NCBI RefSeq assembly: GCF_902502825.2
Contig: NZ_LR723670.1
Coordinates: 3,751,001-3,815,000, forward strand
Direction: 5' to 3'
DNA from: Pseudorhizobium flavum
Lineage (GTDB): Bacteria; Pseudomonadota; Alphaproteobacteria; Rhizobiales; Rhizobiaceae
DNA length: 64,000 bases
In this document: one piece after another, positions 9,687 to 20,222 of the stretch
How positions within the stretch are numbered: the first letter of the stretch is position 1
Layout of the letters: each line of letters opens with the position of its first letter
Notes under the pieces: generated by a model
Seen by the model: only the letters and a program-made list of their open reading frames with translations
What the model was told of the DNA's origin: nothing
Database searches by the model: none
Position numbers and translations under genes: made by a program

Positions 9687-10536
9687 TTCACGTGAAACAG
9701 AGATCACGGCTTTCGTCGCCGGTTGGCCCGTGAAGCATTCACGCTCGCCGCTTATCCATCGGCACTGGCTGAAGACCTTCGGCATTGAGGGCGACTATCG
9801 GCTGGAGCCCGTAAAACCAGAAGACTTTCCGGCTTTCGTTGCAAAACTGAAATCCGGCGGTTCGATTTATGCAGGCGGAAACGTCACGATCCCCCACAAG
9901 GAGGCAGCCAGCGCGCTGGCGGACCGTTGCGATACCGTCGCCGAGGAACTGGGAGCCGCCAATACGCTCTGGATGGAGGACGGACAGCTCTGGGCAACCA
10001 ATACCGATGTCCACGGCTTCGCTGCGAACCTAGATGAGCGCCATCCCGGATGGGATAGGGTCTCCAGGGCGGCCGTTCTCGGTGCAGGCGGCGCCAGCCG
10101 AGCTGTCATTCGAGCACTTCGTGATCGCGGCATCTCCGAAATCAACGTCGTCAACCGCACGCTCTCGCGGGCTGTCGAACTTGCAGATCGGTTTGGACCG
10201 ACCATCCATGCCCATTCTATGGCGGCGCTACCGGAAGTTATTCAAGGCGCTGGTCTCTTCATCAACACGACGTCCCTCGGCATGGACGGACATGATGTTC
10301 CCCAGATCGACTTTTCAGCCATGTCGACTGGAGCACTCGTCACCGACATCGTCTACGTTCCGCTACAGACACCGATCCTGGAACAGGCCGAAGCCCAGGG
10401 CATAGCAACGGTGGACGGACTGGGAATGCTGCTTCATCAGGCTGTGCCTGGCTTTGAACGGTGGTTCGGGATCAGGCCTCAGGTCGACGAGACCTTGCGT
10501 TCAGTGATTATCGCCGACATGGAAAGGCAGCCATGA
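9679..10536 (+). CDS. aroE: Shikimate dehydrogenase (NADP+)
   Basis: Reduces 3-dehydroshikimate in aromatic amino-acid synthesis. The protein is 285 aa from ATG 9679. Substrate-binding SRSPLIH, NVTIPHK with the catalytic Lys, and the NADP-binding GAGGASRAV are all present. The gene overlaps maf by 8 nt and coaE by 4 nt (ATGA), so the three are coupled. Codons 3-6 (DSRET) are built from a parS palindrome, placing a ParB site inside the coding start. Confidence 0.96.
   Translation: MADSRETEITAFVAGWPVKHSRSPLIHRHWLKTFGIEGDYRLEPVKPEDFPAFVAKLKSGGSIYAGGNVTIPHKEAASALADRCDTVAEELGAANTLWMEDGQLWATNTDVHGFAANLDERHPGWDRVSRAAVLGAGGASRAVIRALRDRGISEINVVNRTLSRAVELADRFGPTIHAHSMAALPEVIQGAGLFINTTSLGMDGHDVPQIDFSAMSTGALVTDIVYVPLQTPILEQAEAQGIATVDGLGMLLHQAVPGFERWFGIRPQVDETLRSVIIADMERQP
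9684..9699. promoter_or_regulatory. parS site inside the aroE start
   Basis: The sequence TGATTCACGTGAAACA matches the parS consensus at 15 of 16 positions. It overlaps the maf stop codon and codons 2-7 of aroE. It is the first site on the right of the putative origin, about 1.5 kb from it. Confidence 0.86.
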
Positions 10537-11141
10537 TCGTCGTTGGCTTGACAGGCTCCATTGGAATGGGAAAGTCGACCACGGCGAGGATGTTCGCGGA
10601 AGCGGGAGTCCCGGTCAACGACGCCGACGCTGTAGTTCATGATCTCTACCGGTCCGAGGCCGTCACGCCGATCGGCGACGCCTTTCCGGGAAGTATTAGA
10701 AACGGTATGGTCGACAGGCAGGAGCTTGCTCGGCAACTCGTGGAGAATCCGGCTAAGTTTCGTAGTCTGGAGGCGATCGTCCATCCTCTTGTTCGCAGGC
10801 GGGAAGGTAAGTTCGTTGAAGTCAATCGAGTAGCGGGCGCCGAGATGGTGGTGCTCGACATCCCCTTGCTCTTCGAGGTCAGGGGTGAGGATCGAGTAGA
10901 TGTTGTGGTGGTCGTGACATGTGATCCACAGATACAAAGGGCGCGGGTTCTTGCGCGACCTGGCATGACCGAGGAAAAATTGGACATGATTCTGTCCCGG
11001 CAGATCCCGGATCAGGAAAAGCGCCGTCGAGCGGATTTCCTCATTGATACCGGAAGGGGACTGGAAGCAGCCCGGCAGCGCGTCGACGAAGTCATCGCAG
11101 CCCTGCGATCCGGAAAGAGAAGCGAGACAGCCAGTGCGTGA
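10533..11141 (+). CDS. coaE: Dephospho-CoA kinase
   Basis: Last step of CoA synthesis: ATP-dependent phosphorylation of dephospho-CoA. The 202-aa protein starts [18 protein letters not shown], containing the P-loop [22 protein letters not shown] is the conserved acceptor region. The ATG overlaps the aroE stop by 4 nt. It overlaps dnaQ by 8 nt at its end. The pantothenate kinase coaA of the same pathway lies at 48705-49691. Confidence 0.95.
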   Translation: MIVVGLTGSIGMGKSTTARMFAEAGVPVNDADAVVHDLYRSEAVTPIGDAFPGSIRNGMVDRQELARQLVENPAKFRSLEAIVHPLVRRREGKFVEVNRVAGAEMVVLDIPLLFEVRGEDRVDVVVVVTCDPQIQRARVLARPGMTEEKLDMILSRQIPDQEKRRRADFLIDTGRGLEAARQRVDEVIAALRSGKRSETASA

Positions 11142-11862
11142 AATCATCTTCGATACGGAAACGACCGGTCTGGAAACCAAGCTCGACCGTATCATCGAGA
11201 TCGGCGGGATCGAACTCATCAACAATTTCCCGACCGGACGGTCGTTGCATCTCTACATTAACCCCGGTGATCGCAAGGTTCACCCGGACGCGCTGGCGGT
11301 CCATGGGATCACCGATGAATTCCTGAAGGACAAGCCGAGTTTCGCCGAGGTGGCAGAACAGATCCTCGAGTTCTTCGAAGGCGCGAAGTGGATCGCCCAC
11401 AACGCGAACTTCGACATGGGCTTCATCAACGCCGAGTTTGAACGCTTGAAGCTTCCGCCGGTGTCCATGGAGCATGTTGTCGACACGCTTGCACTCGCAC
11501 GCCGCAAGCATCCGATGGGGCCCAACTCGCTGGATGCGCTCTGCCGCCGATACGGAATCGACAACGCTCACCGCACCAAGCACGGCGCACTGCTCGACTC
11601 AGAACTGCTTGCGGAAGTCTATATCGAGATGACCGGGGGCCGGCAGGCGGCGCTCGGCCTCGTCGGCATCGAAACCTCGGCGACGATCATTGAGATCGAG
11701 GAGCATGTGGTCGGGATCTCTGGTCGTCCCCGGCCACTGCCGTCGCGCGTGAGTGCGGCCGAACTTGCGGCGCACCGTGTCCTGGTCGGTTCGCTTGGCG
11801 CAAAGGCAGTCTGGGCACGCTATGAATCAGAAAGCCCGGACATGGCGATCCGGGCTTCATGA
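11134..11862 (+). CDS. dnaQ: DNA polymerase III epsilon subunit (3'-5' proofreading exonuclease)
   Basis: Proofreading subunit of the replicative polymerase. The 242-aa protein has ExoI (FDTETTGLE, with D7 and E9), ExoII (HNANFDMGF) and ExoIII (HGALLDSELL) motifs, the DEDDh set. The start is the GTG at 11134; the longer frame upstream has no family similarity and lies within coaE. It converges with secB, with 19 nt between stops and a hairpin in the dnaQ tail. Confidence 0.95.
   Translation: MREIIFDTETTGLETKLDRIIEIGGIELINNFPTGRSLHLYINPGDRKVHPDALAVHGITDEFLKDKPSFAEVAEQILEFFEGAKWIAHNANFDMGFINAEFERLKLPPVSMEHVVDTLALARRKHPMGPNSLDALCRRYGIDNAHRTKHGALLDSELLAEVYIEMTGGRQAALGLVGIETSATIIEIEEHVVGISGRPRPLPSRVSAAELAAHRVLVGSLGAKAVWARYESESPDMAIRAS
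11832..11857. terminator. Candidate bidirectional hairpin between dnaQ and secB
   Basis: A 9-bp perfect stem (AAGCCCGGA and TCCGGGCTT) with an 8-nt loop lies in the last codons of dnaQ. Read towards secB's downstream side it is followed by a T-rich stretch (TTTCTGATT). It could end secB transcription and perhaps dnaQ transcription too. Confidence 0.45.
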
Positions 11863-11881
11863 ATTACGAACTTCAGCGCGA

Positions 11882-12361
11882 TTAGCTATTGAGCGGCTGG
11901 ACCTGCGACTTCGCGCGTTCGGCGGCCATGCGCTGGGCGAACATCTGGGCGAAATCGATCGGATCGATCATCAGCGGCGGGAAACCGCCATTGCGGGTCA
12001 CGTCGGCGACAATCTGGCGAGCGAACGGGAAAAGCAGGCGCGGGCACTCGATGAAGAGAACCGGCAGCATGTGTTCCTGCGGGAAGCCGGCAACGCGGAA
12101 GACACCACCGTAGACCAGTTCGGCCGCGAACACCACCTTGTCGCCGTCCTTGGCTTCCACGTTCAGTGACAGCACGACGTCGAAATCCGTCTCCGACAGC
12201 GGATTGGCGTTGACGTTGACATTGATGTTGATGGCGGGAGCCTTGTCGCGCGACTGAAGCGAGCGCGGTGCACCGGGGTTTTCGAAGGAAAGGTCTTTGG
12301 TGTACTGGGCCAGAATGTTGAGAGACGGGCTCTGAGCACCCTGTTCGTTTTCGGTTACCAT
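11882..12361 (-). CDS. secB: Protein-export chaperone SecB
   Basis: Tetrameric cytosolic chaperone that holds preproteins for SecA. The 159-aa protein from ATG 12361 includes the family segments [16 protein letters not shown] near the N-terminus and [20 protein letters not shown] in the middle. An upstream in-frame ATG is available but would add a basic tail not seen in SecB. It converges with dnaQ. FxsA lies upstream on the same strand. Confidence 0.95.
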   Translation of the reverse strand: MVTENEQGAQSPSLNILAQYTKDLSFENPGAPRSLQSRDKAPAININVNVNANPLSETDFDVVLSLNVEAKDGDKVVFAAELVYGGVFRVAGFPQEHMLPVLFIECPRLLFPFARQIVADVTRNGGFPPLMIDPIDFAQMFAQRMAAERAKSQVQPLNS

Positions 12362-12449
12362 GGGTTTCCCTCGGATATTTGAACGGTTGCTGGCGTCTAG
12401 CACTTAGACCGGAGCCTTACAACCCTGGCCCCGGGAGCCATACCAGAGG

Positions 12450-12959
12450 CTAATCCTCGCCCAGACGACGGTCAGACCAAGGCGACCCTGGCTTCGGCTC
12501 GCGGTGGAAATCCTGTTCGTCGAGGTCGACCACTCGTTCATCCCGCGCGGGATCCCTTCGACGGGTATAGGTACGCCGCTCGGTGTAGGATGCCGCGTTA
12601 ACCACCACGAAACGGCGGCCGATGAATGACCAGAGCAAGCGACGTATCGAGGGAATGAAGAGGGCGATCCCGATGATATCGGTTATGAAGCCGGGAATGA
12701 GCAGCAGGACCGCAGCAACGACGATCATCGCACCTTGCACGATTGCATCCCCCGGAACCCGTCCGTCGCGACCTTCCTCCGTAAGTCTCCTGAGCATCTG
12801 CAGACCCTGAAGACGCAGGAGAATCAGCCCCGCGAGGCAGGATAGCAGGACAAGGCCGAGTGTGCCCCAGACACCAACCATTTGGCCTACGACGACGAAG
12901 CCCGCAATTTCCGCGAGCGGCAAGAGGAGGATGAGTATGCTGATGAAGGGTGTTCGCAT
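12450..12959 (-). CDS. fxsA: FxsA family membrane protein
   Basis: Small inner-membrane protein of the FxsA family; in E. coli its overproduction relieves phage T7 exclusion by the F plasmid, and its normal role is unclear. The 169-aa sequence has hydrophobic segments at about 4-26, 28-47 and 78-103, then a charged tail rich in Arg and Asp. It shares an oriC-proximal cluster with secB and diverges from the Tim44-like gene at 13070 across a 110-bp gap. Confidence 0.88.
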   Translation of the reverse strand: MRTPFISILILLLPLAEIAGFVVVGQMVGVWGTLGLVLLSCLAGLILLRLQGLQMLRRLTEEGRDGRVPGDAIVQGAMIVVAAVLLLIPGFITDIIGIALFIPSIRRLLWSFIGRRFVVVNAASYTERRTYTRRRDPARDERVVDLDEQDFHREPKPGSPWSDRRLGED

Positions 12960-13069
12960 CTACGCTCGATCTGCGCGGCGTCCGCTCGCGCCTTCGCTAT
13001 TTGAATGATCCGGCCTTGCGGACTATATGAGAACTTGCAACAAGAATTTAAACGGCATTGCGGGACAAG

Positions 13070-13765
13070 ATGGGCTCCAACGACTTCATAACCTTGTTTT
13101 TCCTCGTCGCTGCAATCCTCATATTTCTGCAATTGCGGAGTGTGTTGGGCCGGCGGACGGGTAACGAGAAGCCGCCCTTTGATCCCTTCAGTGCGCGTGA
13201 GGCCAACAAGGCACCCGCGAGCGATGACGGCAAGGTCGTGACACTGCCGCGCCGGGAGGTCTCCGACGAGGACCGGTTCGCAGAGGTCGACGCGGTCGCC
13301 AAACCCGGTACCCCGGTCAACGACGGTCTGCGTCAACTGTTGGAAGCAGACCCATCCTTCCGGCCACGCGAGTTTCTCAACGGCGCCCGTATGGCCTACG
13401 AAATGATCGTCATGGCCTTCGCTGACGGGGACCGAAAGAGCCTCAAGAACCTCCTCTCCAAGGAGGTTTACGAGGGCTTCGACGCCGCCATCTCCGACCG
13501 TGAGTCGCGCGGGGAAGTGGTCAAGTCGACCTTTGTCGGCATCGACAAGGCCGATATCACCCAAGCGAGCGTGCGGGGGAATGAGGAGCAGGTGACGGTT
13601 CGCATCGTCAGCCAGTTGATCTCCGCAACCTATGACAAGAGCGGTGCAGTCATCGATGGTGACCAGGAAGCTGTCGCGGAAGTCATAGACATCTGGACCT
13701 TTGCTCGCGACGTCCGCTCCCGGGATCCGAACTGGAAGCTTGTCGCGACCGAATCCGAGCAATGA
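13070..13765 (+). CDS. Tim44/TimA-like domain protein
   Basis: Predicted membrane-anchored protein with a Tim44-like domain, related to the mitochondrial import motor subunit. The 231-aa protein has one N-terminal hydrophobic segment (about 5-21, ITLFFLVAAILIFLQL), a charged linker and a Tim44-like domain from about residue 85 (FLNGARMAYEMIVMAFADGD). I chose ATG 13070 over a TTG 12 nt earlier. The gene overlaps mltA (ATGA). Alphaproteobacterial members are known membrane-associated homologues; the client is not known. Confidence 0.85.
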   Translation: MGSNDFITLFFLVAAILIFLQLRSVLGRRTGNEKPPFDPFSAREANKAPASDDGKVVTLPRREVSDEDRFAEVDAVAKPGTPVNDGLRQLLEADPSFRPREFLNGARMAYEMIVMAFADGDRKSLKNLLSKEVYEGFDAAISDRESRGEVVKSTFVGIDKADITQASVRGNEEQVTVRIVSQLISATYDKSGAVIDGDQEAVAEVIDIWTFARDVRSRDPNWKLVATESEQ

Positions 13766-14883
13766 ACGAGGGCTCGTCGGGTTTTTCGCTTCGGCGGGTC
13801 GCCTTCACTGATCTACCCCGGTGGAGCGAGGATCATCCCGGCCTGCTGCTGGAGGGTATCCGCAACTGCCTGATCCACATCCGCTCGGGCAAGTCCTACC
13901 GAACAGGAGACCTGGGGCTGTCATGCGACGACATCCTGCCTGTCTATGAAGCGGCTCTCCGTGCCGATCTTCTTGACGCCGGGTCTGCTCGCCAATTCTT
14001 CGAGCAGCATTTCGAACCGTTCAGGATCTGCCGCGACGACGGCTCGCAGGGTTTCGTCACCGCCTTCTACGAGCCTGAGGTTGAGGTTTCGGACACCCCG
14101 TCAGGCGAGTGGGCCTTTCCGTTTTACCGTCGCCCGGCGGATTTGATCGATCTCGATGCCGCCAACCGTCCGGCGGGCATGGACGCTTCCTACCGGTTCG
14201 GCCGGTCCGCTCCCGCAGGGATTGCGGAGTATCCCGACAGGCGTGCAATCGACCAAGGCTGCCTGAGCGGACAGGGATTGGAAATCGCGTGGGCCCGCTC
14301 CAAGGTCGATGTCTTCTTCGCCCATGTTCAGGGTGCTGCACGCTTGAAGTTTCAGGATGGCAGCATCAAGCGGATAACCTATGCGGCTAAGGCAGGCCAT
14401 CCCTTCAGCGCCATCGGCAAGCTGCTGATCGAGCGTGATGAAATCGATGCGGCAACGGTCTCCATGCAGACCATCCGCGCCTGGCTGGAAGCAAATCCGG
14501 ATCGGACGGACGAGGTCCTCTGGCACAACCGTTCCTACATCTTCTTCAGGGAGGCGGATGTTTCGGATGACCGGCTCGGTCCGATCGCAGCTGCGAAGGT
14601 GCCCCTCCTTCCCGGGCGCTCGCTTGCCGTCGACCGGCTCATTCACACCTTCGCATACCCATTCTTCATCCACGCGCCGTCACTGACCCATCTCGACGGT
14701 GGGCAGGCCTTCGCTCGGACCATGTTGGCGCTCGATACCGGCAGCGCCATTGTCGGACCGGCGCGAGGTGACATCTTCACAGGTTCCGGTTCCGCTGCAG
14801 GAGAACTGGCTGGAACCGTGCGAAACAAGGCGGACTTCTATATTCTCGTCCCGCGCTCCGCATCAGCGAGGATGGCTGGATGA
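13762..14883 (+). CDS. mltA: MltA-family lytic transglycosylase
   Basis: Predicted murein transglycosylase A that cleaves peptidoglycan to 1,6-anhydromuropeptides. The 373-aa sequence has the MltA beta-barrel segment (TAFYEPEVEVS about 95-105), QGCLSGQGLEIAWARSKVD and the 3D-like C-terminal LDTGSAIVGPARGDIFTG with the catalytic Asp region. No signal peptide or lipobox is visible, and the ATGA overlap with the Tim44-like gene leaves no room for a longer N-terminus. How it reaches the periplasm is therefore unclear. Confidence 0.88.
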   Translation: MNEGSSGFSLRRVAFTDLPRWSEDHPGLLLEGIRNCLIHIRSGKSYRTGDLGLSCDDILPVYEAALRADLLDAGSARQFFEQHFEPFRICRDDGSQGFVTAFYEPEVEVSDTPSGEWAFPFYRRPADLIDLDAANRPAGMDASYRFGRSAPAGIAEYPDRRAIDQGCLSGQGLEIAWARSKVDVFFAHVQGAARLKFQDGSIKRITYAAKAGHPFSAIGKLLIERDEIDAATVSMQTIRAWLEANPDRTDEVLWHNRSYIFFREADVSDDRLGPIAAAKVPLLPGRSLAVDRLIHTFAYPFFIHAPSLTHLDGGQAFARTMLALDTGSAIVGPARGDIFTGSGSAAGELAGTVRNKADFYILVPRSASARMAG

Positions 14884-15452
14884 GTAGCGGTCGAAGGCTC
14901 AGTCCGGAAGAGCGGATACTTTGGGGGAAGGTGGCGAAGTCGACGCGCGCCTTGCCCGGTCGACAGGCGGATGCTCGGGAGTTCGCGGAGGAGATCGCTG
15001 CCATGCTGGCGGCGGAGGAGGCAGCGCTGGCGCAGCCTCTGCCGACAAAATCCACCTCCGATGCCCGGGCAACCGACCATCGGCCGGCGGACGCTCCACG
15101 GCCGCCGCCGAGCCATCAACCACTGGAAAAGCCTGTCCATCGCAAGCTGGCGAAAGGACGTTTGCCCATCGAGGCCCGGATCGATCTCCATGGGCTGTTT
15201 CAGGACGAGGCGCATGATCTTCTCCTTGATTTCCTCTATCGCGCCCATGATCGCGGCATGCGTCACGTGCTGGTGATCACCGGCAAGGGCAGTTCCCTCG
15301 GTAGCGAAGGGGCGCTGCGACGTGCAGTACCTCTCTGGTTCTCCAAACCCGAGTTTCGCTTCCTCATCTCGTCTTACGAGTGGGCAGCTCGTCACCACGG
15401 TGGAGAGGGGGCCCTCTACGTCCGTCTCAGCCGCCCGAGGCGCCATCCATGA
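14880..15452 (+). CDS. Smr-domain protein
   Basis: Small MutS-related (Smr) domain protein, a fold with nuclease or nicking activity in characterised members. The 190-aa sequence has a low-complexity Ala/Pro-rich N-terminal half and a C-terminal Smr domain (about 98-185) with the hallmark LHG (IDLHGLFQDEA) and TGKG (VLVITGKGSSLG) motifs. It is not fused to MutS2. Start and end both overlap neighbours by 4 nt, so it is cotranslated with mltA and the HTH gene. Confidence 0.87.
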   Translation: MSSGRRLSPEERILWGKVAKSTRALPGRQADAREFAEEIAAMLAAEEAALAQPLPTKSTSDARATDHRPADAPRPPPSHQPLEKPVHRKLAKGRLPIEARIDLHGLFQDEAHDLLLDFLYRAHDRGMRHVLVITGKGSSLGSEGALRRAVPLWFSKPEFRFLISSYEWAARHHGGEGALYVRLSRPRRHP

Positions 15453-15814
15453 CACCCTTCGCACAGGCCCTTTGCGAACTGCGCCGGCGCAGGGGCGTGA
15501 CCCAGAGGGACCTTGCCGCTGCAATCGGGGTCTCGCCTGCCTATCTCTCGGCGCTGGAGCATGGCCGGAAGGGCAAGCCTAGTTTCGATCTTCTGCAGCG
15601 GATTGCCGGCTACTTCAATATCATCTGGGACGAAGCCGACGAACTCTTCATGACGGCAGAAGCCTCGCATCCGAGGGCTGTGCTGGATACCGCAGGTCTC
15701 CCGCCGCGCTACACCGCTTTTGCCAACCGTCTGGCGCGCGAGATTCGCGCACTGCCGTCGGATGTGATAGAGGCCATGGACAAACTGCTGGACCAGTCTC
15801 CGCCCAAGGGTTGA
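15449..15814 (+). CDS. XRE-family helix-turn-helix protein
   Basis: Putative transcriptional regulator of 121 aa from ATG 15449, which overlaps the Smr stop. An HTH_3 domain is clear at about residues 7-60 (GVTQRDLAAAIGVSPAYLSA), followed by a short helical tail. No sensor domain is present. It closes the Tim44-MltA-Smr run just upstream of gyrB. No toxin gene accompanies it, so an antitoxin role is unsupported. Its target is unknown. Confidence 0.82.
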   Translation: MTPFAQALCELRRRRGVTQRDLAAAIGVSPAYLSALEHGRKGKPSFDLLQRIAGYFNIIWDEADELFMTAEASHPRAVLDTAGLPPRYTAFANRLAREIRALPSDVIEAMDKLLDQSPPKG

Positions 15815-15859
15815 TTGTTGCGAAATCCCCTGATTTCAAGCTTTTCCGGCGTGGCATGA

Positions 15860-18391
<2,532 letters not shown>

Positions 18392-18399
18392 GAAGATGC

Positions 18400-18415
18400 T
18401 GTTTCACGTGAATCG
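18400..18415. promoter_or_regulatory. parS site downstream of gyrB (left member of a pair)
   Basis: TGTTTCACGTGAATCG matches the parS consensus at 14 of 16 positions. It starts 8 nt after the gyrB stop and is in reverse orientation to the next site, 26 bp away centre to centre. Confidence 0.82.
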
Positions 18416-18425
18416 CCGCTTGCGC

Positions 18426-18441
18426 TGATTCACGTGAAACT
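18426..18441. promoter_or_regulatory. parS site downstream of gyrB (right member of a pair)
   Basis: TGATTCACGTGAAACT matches the parS consensus at 14 of 16 positions. With the preceding site it forms a perfect 14-bp inverted repeat (18401-18414 and 18427-18440, 12-nt spacer), so the two palindromes could also fold as one long hairpin. Its last bases overlap the stop codon of the converging pseudogene. Confidence 0.82.
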
Positions 18442-19039
18442 ATTCTTGCCCGATGAAGCGTCCTTCGAACGCCACTTCCGAGAGCGGCTTGCGCTGGCTC
18501 TGGACCTCCCGCTCACGCAGGTCGTCTGGAAGCGTCTCCTTCGCAGCGAGCCGCCCGATCGCGCAGGCAGCCTCCACCCGATAGCCATCGGGTATGCCAA
18601 GAACCCGCACTGCCTTCTCGCGGTCCATGCCTTCCATCCCATGGGCGTGGTAGCCGAGCTTCATTGATTGGCACGCGATCGAGAACCACGCGGAACCGGT
18701 ATCGAACGCATGGGTGTATGCCAGCTTTCGCTCGCCATCCTTGGAAATCCGGTAGGTGCGTGAGACAAAGATGATCAATGCCGATGCGTTCTGCGCTCAG
18801 CGCTGGTTTCCCGGTGACAGGATATCCAGGAGCAGAGGCCAGCTGGCGGTCTCCCGCAAGGCATAGATGAAGCGCCAGGGTTGATTGTTGCCGGAAGAGG
18901 GCGCCCAGTGACCTGCATCGAGAATGGTCAGCAGGTCCTCCCGGCTCATCGCTTCGCCGGTGAAGGCGCCCGGTGACCAGCGGTCAAGAAAGAAGGCATC
19001 CACCGGGTGTTCGGACTGACGGTTGTTGCTTTGGGTCAT
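18440..19039 (-). pseudogene. Nitroreductase family protein interrupted by one in-frame TGA
   Basis: The reading frame from ATG 19039 to TAG 18440 encodes a nitroreductase of about 199 aa, but codon 81 is TGA (18797-18799). Both halves are in the same frame: the N-part has WAPSSGNNQPWRF, the FMN-binding signature, and the C-part has FSIACQSMKLGYHAHGMEG and KPLSEVAFEGRF. The residues around the stop read SPGNQR-stop-AQNASALI, where relatives usually have Trp, so a TGG to TGA change fits. No frameshift is needed. It may be a recent nonsense mutation or a sequencing error. A downstream ATG (18778) could make only the C-terminal part, lacking the FMN motif. Confidence 0.85.
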
Positions 19040-19180
19040 GGGCGCCGGCTCCGCTGCAAATGACGATCTCAGAAACATAGGGTGAGCGGCGGGCAACACA
19101 ACGCAGACTGTGGGCAAGGGGGATGACAATGAGCCTGCCATCCTCCATAAGGCAGTTGTCAGACAAGTGGAGGCATATCC

Positions 19181-20023
19181 GTGAAACTCATGCGTGTTGG
19201 TCAGCCGGGCCAGGAAAAGCCGGCAATCCTCGATGCGACCGGCAAGGTCAGGGACCTGTCGCAGCATGTCGCCGACATCAGTGGTGCGGCCATCTCGCCG
19301 GAGGGTCTTGCCAGGATCGCAGCTCTCGACCTGCAGAACCTGCCCGAGTTGCAGGTTGACCGTATCGGCGCGTGCGTTGCCGGCACCGGCAAGTTCATCT
19401 GCATCGGCCTGAATTTCTCCGACCACGCTGCCGAGACAGGCGCCGCCGTCCCGCCGGAGCCCGTCATCTTCATGAAGGCCACCTCCGCCATCTGCGGCCC
19501 CAATGATGATGTCGTCATCCCCCGCGGCTCGGAGAAGACCGATTGGGAAGTGGAGCTCGGCGTCGTCATCGGCAAGACCGCCAAATATGTCAGCGAAGCC
19601 GAGGCCATGGAGTATGTGGCCGGCTACTGCGTCTCGCACGATGTATCGGAGCGCGGCTTCCAGACGGAGCGCGCTGGTCAGTGGACCAAGGGCAAGTCCT
19701 GCGACACCTTTGGTCCGATCGGCCCGTGGCTGGTCACGAGGGACGAGATCGCTGACCCGCAGAACCTCGGCATGTGGCTGAAGGTCAACGGCGAGACCAT
19801 GCAGAACGGCTCGTCGAAGACCATGGTCTATGGCGTGGCATTTGTCGTCTCCTATCTCAGCCAGTTCATGTCACTGCAGCCCGGTGATGTCATCTCCACC
19901 GGCACGCCGCCGGGCGTGGGCATGGGCATGAAGCCGCCGCGCTACCTGAAGGCCGGCGACGTCGTCGAACTTGGGATCGAGGGGCTGGGTACGCAGCGCC
20001 AGACCTTCGTGGCAGATCGTTAA
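19181..20023 (+). CDS. Fumarylacetoacetate hydrolase (FAH) family protein
   Basis: Metal-dependent C-C bond hydrolase or decarboxylase of the FAH superfamily; relatives include ureidoglycolate lyases and acylpyruvate or 2,4-diketo-3-deoxy-sugar hydrolases, so the substrate is uncertain. The 280-aa protein starts at a GTG (19181) behind a GTGGAGG ribosome site. It has CIGLNFSDHAAE, the metal-binding EVELGVVIGK, and ISTGTPPGVGMG near the end. It diverges from the broken nitroreductase across a 141-bp gap. Not part of an obvious catabolic cluster. Confidence 0.85.
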   Translation: MKLMRVGQPGQEKPAILDATGKVRDLSQHVADISGAAISPEGLARIAALDLQNLPELQVDRIGACVAGTGKFICIGLNFSDHAAETGAAVPPEPVIFMKATSAICGPNDDVVIPRGSEKTDWEVELGVVIGKTAKYVSEAEAMEYVAGYCVSHDVSERGFQTERAGQWTKGKSCDTFGPIGPWLVTRDEIADPQNLGMWLKVNGETMQNGSSKTMVYGVAFVVSYLSQFMSLQPGDVISTGTPPGVGMGMKPPRYLKAGDVVELGIEGLGTQRQTFVADR

Positions 20024-20066
20024 CCAGCCGAACGGACGGAACCTTAAGGCGCTTCATGCCATTCTT

Positions 20067-20096
20067 GATGCCAGGCCTTCGCGCCTGGCATCTTAA
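20067..20096 (+). terminator. Candidate terminator after the FAH-family gene
   Basis: A perfect 10-bp stem (GATGCCAGGC and GCCTGGCATC) with loop CTTCGC is followed by TTAATT. It begins about 44 nt after the gene's stop. The T run is short, so it may be weak. Confidence 0.6.
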
Positions 20097-20123
20097 TTGG
20101 TTAATGAATGGTCCCGCCTGATG

Positions 20124-20134
20124 TTGCACTGCAA
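20124..20134. promoter_or_regulatory. Candidate PhaR/AniA-type operator upstream of phaZ
   Basis: TTGCACTGCAA is a palindrome of the form TTGC-N3-GCAA, about 90 bp before the depolymerase start. PhaR-type regulators of polyhydroxybutyrate metabolism are known to bind TGC-N3-GCA-like palindromes. Assignment rests on motif plus gene function only. Confidence 0.4.
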
Positions 20135-20222
20135 TCCAAACATGGTAGCCTCTCCCATTGCTCCCGAAGCAGCCGGTCGGCTCCGACCGCCGGTGCCGGT
20201 AGCCACGAAAGGCGGCGCATCG

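Noticed and set aside
15449..15814. HTH gene as antitoxin of a toxin-antitoxin pair
   Set aside because: No small toxin-like partner on either side; the neighbours are Smr and gyrB.
18797..18799. TGA in the nitroreductase as a selenocysteine codon
   Set aside because: The position is normally Trp, not a catalytic Cys, and no stem-loop is obvious just after it.
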